Positions 1 to 6,963 of a stretch of 11,678 bases of DNA are shown in pieces. The notes below the pieces were generated by a model, which ran no database searches, was not told the origin of the DNA, and worked only from the letters and a program-made list of their open reading frames with translations. Origin of the DNA: an uncultured Bacteroidota bacterium. Lineage in GTDB: Bacteria; Bacteroidota; Bacteroidia; Chitinophagales; Saprospiraceae. The translations under genes were made by a program, and so were the position numbers. Where the stretch lies: NCBI GenBank assembly GCA_937876435.1, contig CALEIL010000366.1, positions 1-11,678 of the forward strand, written 5' to 3'. Position 1 is the stretch's first letter. Each line of letters begins with the position of its first letter.

Positions 1-1
1 A

Positions 2-145
2 AAATATTCTTATTTCCGGATGCTATACCTCGTGCTTCCGATGAAACTAAATATTCCAGACAATTTCGATGCAGAAGAGATCCGGGGCAGTCTGACCGCG
101 ACAATCACCACGGGTGTAAGAGGGTTTGAATCATTTACAAAATAA
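2..145 (+). CDS. C-terminal end of an unrecognised protein (partial, cut by window edge)
   Basis: A reading frame is open from the first bases of the window to a TAA at 143-145, giving 47 codons that end ...TGVRGFESFTK. The peptide has a believable mixed composition (KLNIPDNFDAEEIRG followed by an alternating SLTATITTG stretch, possibly beta strand). A second plus frame is also open until about 130, so the frame choice rests on peptide quality alone. I do not recognise the family. The gene would be co-directional with acs and ends about 110 bases before the acs start. No terminator hairpin is visible between them. Confidence 0.4.
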   Translation, partial: KYSYFRMLYLVLPMKLNIPDNFDAEEIRGSLTATITTGVRGFESFTK

Positions 146-254
146 TAATTACTGAAAATAAGGGGAATTCCAATCGCCATATTTTGGTATTGCCGAAATA
201 ATTGTGAAATTTATCGTTCACTTTAATAATCAAATAAAATTTATTACAACGAAC

Positions 255-2192
255 ATGGAGGATATTAGAATCAGAACGCAGGATGATTACGAAAGAGAAT
301 ACCAGCAAAGTGTTGATCACCCTGAGCAATTTTGGTCAAAAGTAGCTGACACTTTTACATGGAAAACTCCTTATGAAAAGGTCCTGGAATGGGAGTTCGA
401 TACCCCGGAGATTAAATGGTTTCAAGGTGGTCAGATCAATATGTCTGAAAATTGTCTCGACCGTCATGTGGAAACCCAGCCCGATAAAACCGCTATCATC
501 TGGGAACCCAATGATCCCAATGATGACTACGTAAAGTGGTCCTATAAAGAATTACATGAAAAGGTTTGCAGATTTGCGAATGTTCTTCTCTCCAATGGAA
601 TTACCAAAGGTGACCGGGTATGTATCTATATGCCTATGGTCCCGGAACTGGCCGTTGCACTACTGGCCTGCACCAGGATCGGTGCTATACATTCGGTGGT
701 ATTTGCCGGCTTTTCCGCACAGTCTCTGGCCGACCGGATCAATGATTCCGCGTGTAAAATCGTACTGACCTCCGATGGAAGTTTTCGGGGGCACAAAGAA
801 ATCGAGGTCAAAGCCATCGTCGATGAGGGGGTGTCCAAAACCGATAGCGTGGAAAAAGTAATCGTACTGAAACGTACAGGACAATTCGTCAATATGGTCC
901 CCGGCCGCGATGTGTGGTGGGAAGATGAAATGGCGAAAGCTGACGCCGATTGTCCACCGGTTCCTATGGATTCTGAGGATCCCTTGTTCATCCTTTACAC
1001 TTCGGGTAGTACGGGCAAGCCCAAGGGAGTGGTGCATACCACCGCAGGTTATATGGTCAGCACATACTATACCTTCCTCAATGTTTTCCAATACGAGAAT
1101 GAAGACGTGTACTGGTGTACTGCCGATATAGGTTGGATTACCGGGCACTCCTACATCGTGTACGGTCCCTTACTGGCCGGAGCCACCACGCTGATGTTTG
1201 AAGGTATACCGACCTGGCCCGATGCAGGTAGATTCTGGGCCATCGTAGATAAATACCAGGTCAATCAGATTTATACAGCTCCCACCGCCATCAGATCGCT
1301 GATGGCCAGTGGCCTCGAACCCGTCGCCCGATATTCACTCAATTCTCTGAAGGTGATCGGGTCGGTGGGTGAGCCCATCAATGAAGAAGCCTGGAAATGG
1401 TACCATACGTATATCGGTAAAGGGAAATGCCCTCTGGTGGATACGTGGTGGCAGACTGAAAATGGGTCTATCCTGATATCTCCCATTCCCAATGTGACGG
1501 AATTACGGCCCATGTATGCTTCTTATCCGCTGCCCGGAATCCAACCCATCATCCTGGATAAGGATGGCAATGAAGTGACCGAGCCTCAGGTAGAAGGTTT
1601 ACTCTGCTTGAAATTCCCCTGGCCTTCCATCTTACGTACGCTATATGGTGACCACGAAAGAATGAAACAGACTTATTTCTCGACCTTCAAGGGATATTAC
1701 TTTTCAGGGGATGCCGCCAAAAAAGACCGGAAGGGACGGTACAGGATCATCGGACGGGTGGATGATGTCATCAATGTGTCTGGACACCGGTTGGGAACAG
1801 CCGAACTGGAAGATGCCATCAATGAACATCCCTGGGTGGTCGAATCAGCGGTGGTAGGTTTCCCTCACGACATCAAAGGTCAGGGCATCTACGCCTACAT
1901 CATTACGGAACGTACTGTGGAAAGCCAACAGGCCTTCAAGGACGAAATCAATGAAACCGTCCGCAAAGAAATAGGCCCCATCGCCAAGCCAGATATCATC
2001 CAGGTAGTCAGTGGTCTGCCCAAAACGCGAAGTGGTAAGATTATGAGACGTATTCTGCGGAAAATTGCAGAGGGCGATATTTCGACCCTGGGGGACATTT
2101 CTACACTCCTCAACCCGGACATCGTAGATGAAATCGTGGAGGACTCCCCTACGATTACCGAAAAACAAAAACGCGCATTTTTGAGTTCGTAA
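255..2192 (+). CDS. acs: Acetyl-CoA synthetase (AMP-forming acetate--CoA ligase)
   Basis: This enzyme activates acetate with ATP to acetyl-AMP and then forms acetyl-CoA in the cytoplasm. The 645 aa length fits the family (E. coli Acs has 652). An N-terminal ACS domain comes first, then the AMP-binding P-loop YTSGSTGKPKG (residues 248-258), the DTWWQTE motif (396-402, including the second Trp that limits the pocket to acetate in characterised Acs), YFSGD (482-486), GRVDDVINVSGHR (500-512), and the C-terminal PKTRSGKIMRR with Lys595, the catalytic lysine that is controlled by acetylation in other Acs. I chose the ATG at 255 because the in-frame ATG at 204 adds 17 residues that do not look like Acs; neither start has a clear Shine-Dalgarno sequence. 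Residue 403 is Asn where E. coli has Thr (WWQTET). The gene has its own terminator at 2225-2261 and looks monocistronic. Confidence 0.97.
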   Translation: MEDIRIRTQDDYEREYQQSVDHPEQFWSKVADTFTWKTPYEKVLEWEFDTPEIKWFQGGQINMSENCLDRHVETQPDKTAIIWEPNDPNDDYVKWSYKELHEKVCRFANVLLSNGITKGDRVCIYMPMVPELAVALLACTRIGAIHSVVFAGFSAQSLADRINDSACKIVLTSDGSFRGHKEIEVKAIVDEGVSKTDSVEKVIVLKRTGQFVNMVPGRDVWWEDEMAKADADCPPVPMDSEDPLFILYTSGSTGKPKGVVHTTAGYMVSTYYTFLNVFQYENEDVYWCTADIGWITGHSYIVYGPLLAGATTLMFEGIPTWPDAGRFWAIVDKYQVNQIYTAPTAIRSLMASGLEPVARYSLNSLKVIGSVGEPINEEAWKWYHTYIGKGKCPLVDTWWQTENGSILISPIPNVTELRPMYASYPLPGIQPIILDKDGNEVTEPQVEGLLCLKFPWPSILRTLYGDHERMKQTYFSTFKGYYFSGDAAKKDRKGRYRIIGRVDDVINVSGHRLGTAELEDAINEHPWVVESAVVGFPHDIKGQGIYAYIITERTVESQQAFKDEINETVRKEIGPIAKPDIIQVVSGLPKTRSGKIMRRILRKIAEGDISTLGDISTLLNPDIVDEIVEDSPTITEKQKRAFLSS

Positions 2193-2224
2193 TTGCTTAT
2201 CGGATCAAAAATCAAAATGGAAAT

Positions 2225-2261
2225 CAAAAAAAAAAGGAGGATCGTCGATCCTCCTTTTTTT
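2225..2261. terminator. Bidirectional rho-independent terminator between acs and the TonB receptor gene
   Basis: A perfect 9-bp inverted repeat, GGAGGATCG (2236-2244) and CGATCCTCC (2246-2254), is flanked by an 11-base A run on the left (2225-2235) and a 7-base T run on the right (2255-2261). As RNA it would fold as an 8-bp stem with a 3-nt loop, or 7 bp with 5 nt, on either strand, each followed by a U run. It lies 32 bases after the acs stop and 48 bases after the end of the convergent receptor gene, as expected for a shared terminator. Confidence 0.92.
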
Positions 2262-2309
2262 ATCTGGTCACTTCATCCCTGACCGTTGATATGCTCTGTT
2301 TAGTGGGCA

Positions 2310-4808
2310 TTAAAACTGCTGCCCCTGGTCTCCGCCACCCTGCTGACCCTGGCCCCCTTTCAGGTCATCATTTTCGATGACACTTTGACGATTTTGTTGT
2401 TTGAAATCAAGATTACCAAACCGGTAGCTAAAGCTTACTCCAAATGACTGGAAAGGTATCGTAAAGTCGGTTACCTGTCTAAAATTGGTTCCCTGAAGCT
2501 CTGAACTAAACGATTTATTCTTGTTGAAAGGATCGATCACGGTCAAGCCAATCGTTCCCCGTTCACCGAATATTTCTTTTTGAATACCGAAACTCATCAT
2601 GGAAAACGCTGGCAAACGACCCTGGATAGACCATTGTTCGGAATTTCCAAACATAAATCCTTCTGCTTTCCATCCTTTCCCGAAATTGTAGGTGGCACTT
2701 ACAAACATCCGTGTAATCCAGTTGCTGTAGGCATCATTTACATCCAACTCTTCGGTGGCCTCGACCACGTGGTATTGATTAATATCAAGATTCCCCCTCA
2801 GAGTCAGATTATTGGCGATGGTAAACGAGGTAAACACATTGGCTCCATACACATCGGTCTTCCCTACGTTTTCAAATGTATTGACCGATACTCCCTGCTC
2901 GTTCACGCGCAGAAAACTTGAAATGATATCCCTGGTCCGCTTATAATACGCACTCATATTGATTACGGTACCCTTGATAAAAGTAGAATATCCCAGTTCG
3001 TACTGACTGGTCAGTTCTGGTGATAAATAAGGATTTCCCTCGGTGATGATCATCCTGTCTTCCTGGTTGCGGTATGGGTTGATATAGAACAAACTGGGAC
3101 GCTGGATCCGCTCAGTATAAGAAGCCTTGATCGTATTGAATTTGATCTTTTTTGCCAGGATGATGGTAGGCAGCACATTTCCATACGTCTGATCGAATGC
3201 ACCTGAACCATCGGAAAACTTACCATCGATGCTGGTGCCTTCGTACCGGGCACCGACCACGGCAGACCAGGTCTTCCAAAAATTGAGATTGACCGATGCA
3301 TAACCAGAATATACGTTTTGGCCATAAAGAAATTCATCTGTACGTTCTGGATCAGAATCGTATTTGTTTTCATCCGGATTAAATACCAGGAAGTCGTAAT
3401 CACTATCGATATCCCGGATCACTCCTTTTAACCCGGTTTCCAGCTTGATCGCCTCACTAAACGGTTTGGTGTAATCGACCTGAATCGTGGACTCAAAGTT
3501 GGTTCCCAGGTTTTTGTTCTTTTCTTTATAATTGAGTGCTGCATTTTCACCCAGTCTCTCGATAATCTTATCGTCGTTGCTGAAATCACCATTGAGTTGG
3601 TACGCGAAAACGAGCTCATGACCTTCTGTGTCAAATTTCCTGGTATAATCCGTGGTCCAGTCAAAACCGGATCGCAGGGTAGTGCCATCGTTAAAACGTT
3701 GGTACCGTTCGGTCATATTGGCTACGGGATCTTCAAACAAGGATTCGAGTTCCCCTTCTGTATCAAATGAAAAACCCCGCAACGAAACCGTGGAGTTGAT
3801 CGAGTTAAAGGCATTGAAATCGTAGAACGCACCCAATTTCCCCCGGAAACCTATCCGGGATGTATTATTGGTTCCATCCTGTTTCAATATCCGCGTTCCG
3901 GCCGGTGTATCATCCTCTCTCAAAAAGGTATTGACACCTTCCTGGGGCCAACTGAAGAAGGCTCCTCCTCCACCGTTGATTCCAAATCGCTGCTTTACCC
4001 CGGACAGGTTAAACGCGGCCCGGTTTTGTCTTGTTCCCAAAGCTGCATTGACGTTGCCACTGATGCCCTGTATTTTGGTATCCTTGGTGATGATGTTTAT
4101 TATTCCACCGGATCCTTCGCCATCATATTTGGCACTGGGAGTGGTAATGACCTCTACCTTGGCTATTTCATCAGCCGGAATCATTTTGAGGGCATCCGCG
4201 ATAGAACCCGAGAAAATTCCGGATGGTTTGCCGTTGACCAGGATTTTTATATTTTGAGAACCTCTCAGGGATACATTCCCGTTCATATCCACGTTGAGCA
4301 TAGGAACCTTGCGCAGAACATCCGACGCATCCCCGCCTTTGACTGAGACATCATTCTCCGCATTGTACACCAACCGGTCGACCTTATTCTCCACCAGAGC
4401 TTTCTGGCCTTCTACTTTGACCGTTTCGAGCAATACCTGATCGGTCGCCAACTTGATGGTACCTATATTCGCGTCCGGTGATTTGAGCGTCAATTCGACG
4501 TTGGCCAGTTTGCGGGTATTGTAGCCAATAAACGAAATGTTTACATCGTAACTTCCCGGTTTTACATTGGGAATGGTAAAATATCCTTCCGCATCAGAGA
4601 TAGTTCCATCGATGTCTTTGTCAAATCCACTACGACGCAAAGCTATCGTAGCAAATTCTACAGGCTCCATGGTGGTACTGTCAATCACCTGACCGGTTAT
4701 TTTACCCACAATGTTGCTTCCACCTGCATTTCCACCAGCACCCGGGAACTGAGCCATGGCGATCGAAGCAAATAACAAGAGGAATAGCCCGAGAATTGAT
4801 GTTTTCAT
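2310..4808 (-). CDS. TonB-dependent outer-membrane receptor (CarboxypepD_reg-like, plug, Omp beta-barrel family)
   Basis: This is an outer-membrane receptor/transporter of 832 aa, probably energised by TonB; the substrate cannot be read from the sequence. A Sec signal peptide spans residues 1-19 (MKTSILGLFLLLFASIAMA, cleaved before Gln20). A short Gly-rich linker follows, then a carboxypeptidase-regulatory-like beta-sandwich (about 37-121: GQVIDSTTMEPVEFATIAL and the GYFTIPNVKPGSYDV strand pair). The plug spans about 140-242 (DVLRKVPMLNVD, SLRGSQNIKILVNGKPSG, and IAKVEVITTPSAKYDGEG then GGIINIITK). A long beta-barrel runs to about 802 and resembles the Outer membrane protein beta-barrel family. 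The last strand (SFGVSFSYRFG) is followed by a 30-residue polar tail ending in Gly/Gln repeats and Phe. I placed the start at 4808 because the signal peptide begins there; the frame stays open upstream to 4937 but encodes unrelated residues. No SusD partner is adjacent. Confidence 0.93.
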   Translation of the reverse strand: MKTSILGLFLLLFASIAMAQFPGAGGNAGGSNIVGKITGQVIDSTTMEPVEFATIALRRSGFDKDIDGTISDAEGYFTIPNVKPGSYDVNISFIGYNTRKLANVELTLKSPDANIGTIKLATDQVLLETVKVEGQKALVENKVDRLVYNAENDVSVKGGDASDVLRKVPMLNVDMNGNVSLRGSQNIKILVNGKPSGIFSGSIADALKMIPADEIAKVEVITTPSAKYDGEGSGGIINIITKDTKIQGISGNVNAALGTRQNRAAFNLSGVKQRFGINGGGGAFFSWPQEGVNTFLREDDTPAGTRILKQDGTNNTSRIGFRGKLGAFYDFNAFNSINSTVSLRGFSFDTEGELESLFEDPVANMTERYQRFNDGTTLRSGFDWTTDYTRKFDTEGHELVFAYQLNGDFSNDDKIIERLGENAALNYKEKNKNLGTNFESTIQVDYTKPFSEAIKLETGLKGVIRDIDSDYDFLVFNPDENKYDSDPERTDEFLYGQNVYSGYASVNLNFWKTWSAVVGARYEGTSIDGKFSDGSGAFDQTYGNVLPTIILAKKIKFNTIKASYTERIQRPSLFYINPYRNQEDRMIITEGNPYLSPELTSQYELGYSTFIKGTVINMSAYYKRTRDIISSFLRVNEQGVSVNTFENVGKTDVYGANVFTSFTIANNLTLRGNLDINQYHVVEATEELDVNDAYSNWITRMFVSATYNFGKGWKAEGFMFGNSEQWSIQGRLPAFSMMSFGIQKEIFGERGTIGLTVIDPFNKNKSFSSELQGTNFRQVTDFTIPFQSFGVSFSYRFGNLDFKQQNRQSVIENDDLKGGQGQQGGGDQGQQF

Positions 4809-5135
4809 AATTAATAAATTTTTAATCATATTTAAATTGTCTAATCTAACAACGTCAAAGGTGCAAAGAATGCAATCCACGTAATGATTAATTAGACCAA
4901 CGGCATCTTTTTTATGATAAGACGCAGATTCAAACAAGGCAACAGAAAGTTTTGTTTCGAAAGATTTCGATTGGGGTCATCTTTGGTCGCCCCGCAAGGA
5001 TGGCTGGGATCTGTGAATAGTCTTTGAGGATCAATCGGAAAGATTGAGCGGAATCATGATGCTGGCCATCTGCTCATCATATTTTTTTCAAGGCAAAAGA
5101 AAATTTCAATGGAATCCGATAGACGTTTTGCTAAT
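4809..5135. other. Gene-free stretch upstream of the receptor gene
   Basis: These 327 bases lie between the receptor start and the esterase stop. I see no convincing gene; the receptor frame stays open to 4937 but gives a non-family peptide. The stretch presumably carries the receptor promoter, but I found no TAnnTTTG-type Bacteroidota -7 element on the minus strand. It contains three small dyads: TCGAAA-GA-TTTCGA (4957-4970); TCAATC-GGAAA-GATTGA (5031-5047); and ATGATG (5056-5061) paired with CATCAT (5075-5080), followed on the plus strand by seven Ts (5082-5088). The last could be a weak plus-strand terminator, although no plus-strand gene precedes it. Confidence 0.5.
4957..4970. promoter_or_regulatory. 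Palindrome TCGAAA-GA-TTTCGA, possible operator
   Basis: A perfect 6-bp dyad with a 2-base spacer lies about 150 bases upstream of the TonB-receptor start codon, in otherwise gene-free DNA. The shape is that of a small dimeric-repressor site, but no regulator gene is nearby and one copy is weak evidence. It may be chance. Confidence 0.2.
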
Positions 5136-5975
5136 TCAATCGATCTCCGGTTCCCCTTCGATATATCCCAACGAATTCAAAAAAACATCCATTTTTCTTA
5201 CAGTAGAAATGTAAAATTCGCGGTTTTTATAATTAAAAAACCCATGTTTTTGCCCGCCAAAGAGAAACAGATCACAACGGCTGCCAACCCTTTCCATCGC
5301 AGTTTTGTAATATTTGGCCGTTTCGATGGGGATCAGGTGATCCTCCGTCCCCAGAAATATAATGGTGGGTGGCGCTCCTTCCCGGATATTGTGTAGAGGC
5401 GAAAAATCCCTGTATTCCTCTCCTATTCTTTCATACCCATACCCCGCCGGACCATTGTCTATCACGGGATTGAACAATACCAGTGCATCAGGTTCACATG
5501 AGATACTGGTGTCTTCCCCGTTCTCATTGTACCCTGGTGTCAATGCAGTGGCAGCAGCCAGATGTCCTCCGGCACTCCCCCCGGCTGCAATGATCTTATC
5601 CGGATCAATGCGAAGTTCTCCCGCGTGACTTCGGACGTACCGGATCGCTGATTTGGCGTCCTTCAATGATTCAAAGGGAGTGGTTCCATGACGACTGGAG
5701 ACCCGGTAATCCGCCACAATACATACGATGCCCCTTTTGCTGAAATATAAGGCTTGAGGATCAAATTGCTTAATATCCCCTCCTTTCCACCCCCCTCCGA
5801 AAAAGAAAACCATGGCGGGTAATGCGCCGAACAATTCCTCGTCGTCAGGATAATAAATATTCATTGAGAGTGAAACAGTATCCACTTTCTTATATATTAT
5901 TGTCTGATCCTGTGCATACGAGACAGCGGATGATAATATCGAAAATGTGAAGAGGGAAATCAGTATTCGGAACAT
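5136..5975 (-). CDS. Secreted alpha/beta-hydrolase (acetyl-esterase/lipase-like)
   Basis: This is a probable carboxylic-ester hydrolase of the alpha/beta-hydrolase fold, close to the hormone-sensitive-lipase/acetyl-esterase group; the natural substrate is unknown. It has 279 aa. Residues 1-21 form a signal peptide (MFRILISLFTFSILSSAVSYA, usual A/Q junction), so the enzyme should act in the periplasm or outside the cell. The oxyanion-hole strand reads VFFFGGGW (56-63). The nucleophile elbow is GGSAGG (132-137) with Ser134. The likely acid is Asp212 in GTEDHLIP and the base is His244 in GQKHGFF, so the Ser-Asp-His triad is complete. The loop has Phe before the GGG where the classical motif has His. 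The gene stands alone, with 188 bases between it and mnmD upstream; that gap holds interleaved inverted repeats. An acetylesterase acting on polysaccharide or xylan decorations is possible but not shown. Confidence 0.85.
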   Translation of the reverse strand: MFRILISLFTFSILSSAVSYAQDQTIIYKKVDTVSLSMNIYYPDDEELFGALPAMVFFFGGGWKGGDIKQFDPQALYFSKRGIVCIVADYRVSSRHGTTPFESLKDAKSAIRYVRSHAGELRIDPDKIIAAGGSAGGHLAAATALTPGYNENGEDTSISCEPDALVLFNPVIDNGPAGYGYERIGEEYRDFSPLHNIREGAPPTIIFLGTEDHLIPIETAKYYKTAMERVGSRCDLFLFGGQKHGFFNYKNREFYISTVRKMDVFLNSLGYIEGEPEID

Positions 5976-6005
5976 AAGTAGAGGCTTTAGTGGGTCAATA
6001 TACAG

Positions 6006-6055
6006 AATAATTGAAAAGCAAGATGAGACAATCCAATTATTGCTTTACTTGCTTT
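6006..6055. repeat. Two interleaved 8-bp inverted repeats (pseudoknot or alternative hairpins)
   Basis: On the plus strand the order is AATAATTG (6006-6013), AAAGCAAG (6015-6022), an 11-base spacer, CAATTATT (6034-6041), a 6-base spacer, and CTTGCTTT (6048-6055). The first arm pairs perfectly with the third and the second with the fourth, so the two stems cross. RNA from either strand could form an H-type pseudoknot or switch between two exclusive hairpins. The element lies 31-80 bases upstream of the esterase start codon, where its 5' leader would be. One copy in AT-rich DNA could be chance. Confidence 0.35.
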
Positions 6056-6163
6056 GATACTAACTACAGGGAGGTATATAGGATAGAGATGCATAAATTC
6101 CTTCAGACGCATATAAAAGGGGCACGATGTCAGGCTTGTAAAAAATACACTTAAATCACACCG

Positions 6164-6871
6164 TCACTTTCTCCTGACTCCTCTGGTTATTTCACGCTTC
6201 CCAGGAGGACCCGGCAACGCTTCCACCTCAAATCCTGCCTCTTTCAGATTGCGCCTCACCTGCCCTTTGGCACAGTAAGACAACCACATACCGCCTTCTG
6301 CCAACAAATCGTAGCATTTGGACATCGCAGCGACGCTCCAGAGCTCGGGCTGGGCGGCCGGAGCAAATGCGTCATAAAATATCAAATTGAACCCCCCGGA
6401 TCCGGGGATACTGACTTCGGGAAACGATGCTTTCATCTTCCGAAGCCTGAAATAAGGACTGATTTCAACCTCTGAGTCCCAGGCTGCCAGGTGAAGTTCA
6501 AGCCAGCGTTCTCGCTCCTCGCGGGTTTGCTCCGGCATTTCCATTTCTTCCACTATTGTCTGTTCGACCGGATATGATTCGACCGAGGTATACGATATGC
6601 GAACTTTCTCCCGGTCCGCCACTTCGCGGACCAGCGTGGCATTGAGGCCGCTCCCAAAGCCCATTTCAAATATGTGAACAGACTGGCGATTTCTTTCCAA
6701 AAATGGCAGCAATCCATGGCCGATAAAAATATGATGGCTTTCTGTCCAGGCACCGTGCCTGGAATGGTACAGTTCTCCCAGGATGGGATGAATCAAGGTA
6801 GCCGAACCATCGGAAGTCGCCTGGATGGATGGTTGGTAGTATTCTGGTTCTTTGGTTTTTCGTTCCATCAT
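6164..6871 (-). CDS. mnmD: tRNA 5-methylaminomethyl-2-thiouridine (U34) methyltransferase, MnmD type
   Basis: This is an S-adenosylmethionine-dependent methyltransferase (formerly DUF752). It methylates the aminomethyl group on wobble uridine 34 of certain tRNAs to give mnm5(s2)U. It has 235 aa and matches the N-terminal half of E. coli MnmC; no FAD-oxidase half is fused or adjacent, so this is the stand-alone MnmD form. Visible marks are the YHSRHGAWTESHHIFI segment (35-50), SAM motif I IFEMGFGSGLNA (67-78), acidic strand end SVES (96-99), motif IV LIFYDAFAP (163-171), the WLSYCAKGQVRRNL segment (196-209), and the C-terminal signature GPPGKREITR (221-230). Two adjacent ATG codons (6869-6871 and 6866-6868) could both start it. 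The gene follows the OsmC gene after 92 bases that hold a likely terminator, so it probably has its own promoter. Confidence 0.92.
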   Translation of the reverse strand: MMERKTKEPEYYQPSIQATSDGSATLIHPILGELYHSRHGAWTESHHIFIGHGLLPFLERNRQSVHIFEMGFGSGLNATLVREVADREKVRISYTSVESYPVEQTIVEEMEMPEQTREERERWLELHLAAWDSEVEISPYFRLRKMKASFPEVSIPGSGGFNLIFYDAFAPAAQPELWSVAAMSKCYDLLAEGGMWLSYCAKGQVRRNLKEAGFEVEALPGPPGKREITRGVRRK

Positions 6872-6878
6872 ATAGATC

Positions 6879-6886
6879 CAAATGTA
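6879..6886 (-). promoter_or_regulatory. mnmD: Possible Bacteroidota -7 element TACATTTG upstream of mnmD
   Basis: On the minus strand the sequence TACATTTG matches the TAnnTTTG element of the Bacteroidota primary sigma factor. It ends only 7 bases before the first ATG of mnmD, so transcription would begin at or next to the start codon (an almost leaderless mRNA). I see no clear TTG-type -33 element at the usual spacing. This is a weak prediction. Confidence 0.25.
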
Positions 6887-6898
6887 AATAAAATAAGA

Positions 6899-6937
6899 AT
6901 GGCCTGGCAGTTTCGTATAACAAAACCATCAGGCCAT
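6899..6937 (-). terminator. Hairpin terminator downstream of the OsmC gene
   Basis: The 8-bp arms ATGGCCTG (6899-6906) and CAGGCCAT (6930-6937) are perfect inverted repeats. Inside them GTTT (6910-6913) pairs with AAAC (6923-6926) after a symmetrical 3x3 internal loop, leaving a 9-base loop. On the minus strand the stem is followed by TTCTTATTTTATTT, a T-rich though interrupted tract. It starts 26 bases after the OsmC stop codon and would insulate mnmD from it. The broken T tract makes termination efficiency uncertain. Confidence 0.5.
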
Positions 6938-6963
6938 AACCTTCAACAATAAAATCATGGATC

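Noticed and set aside
204..254. Upstream in-frame ATG giving Acs 17 extra N-terminal residues
   Set aside because: The extra residues (MKFIVHFNNQIKFITTN) are AT-rich codon read-through and unlike Acs N-termini; the ATG at 255 begins the family-like sequence.
626..1148. Long antisense frames opposite acs
   Set aside because: They lie wholly within acs, show no recognisable motifs and are explained by the codon bias of the sense gene.
2580..2921. Plus-strand frame within the TonB receptor gene
   Set aside because: No family-like motif; the complementary strand encodes a coherent beta-barrel there.
4809..4937. 43-codon N-terminal extension of the TonB receptor frame
   Set aside because: A complete signal peptide begins at 4808, so the upstream residues would block secretion. 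They are better read as untranslated leader and promoter DNA.
5056..5088. ATGATG/CATCAT hairpin followed by a T run, as a plus-strand terminator
   Set aside because: No plus-strand gene precedes it and the stem is only 6 bp with a 13-base loop, so it is noted only inside the gene-free stretch.
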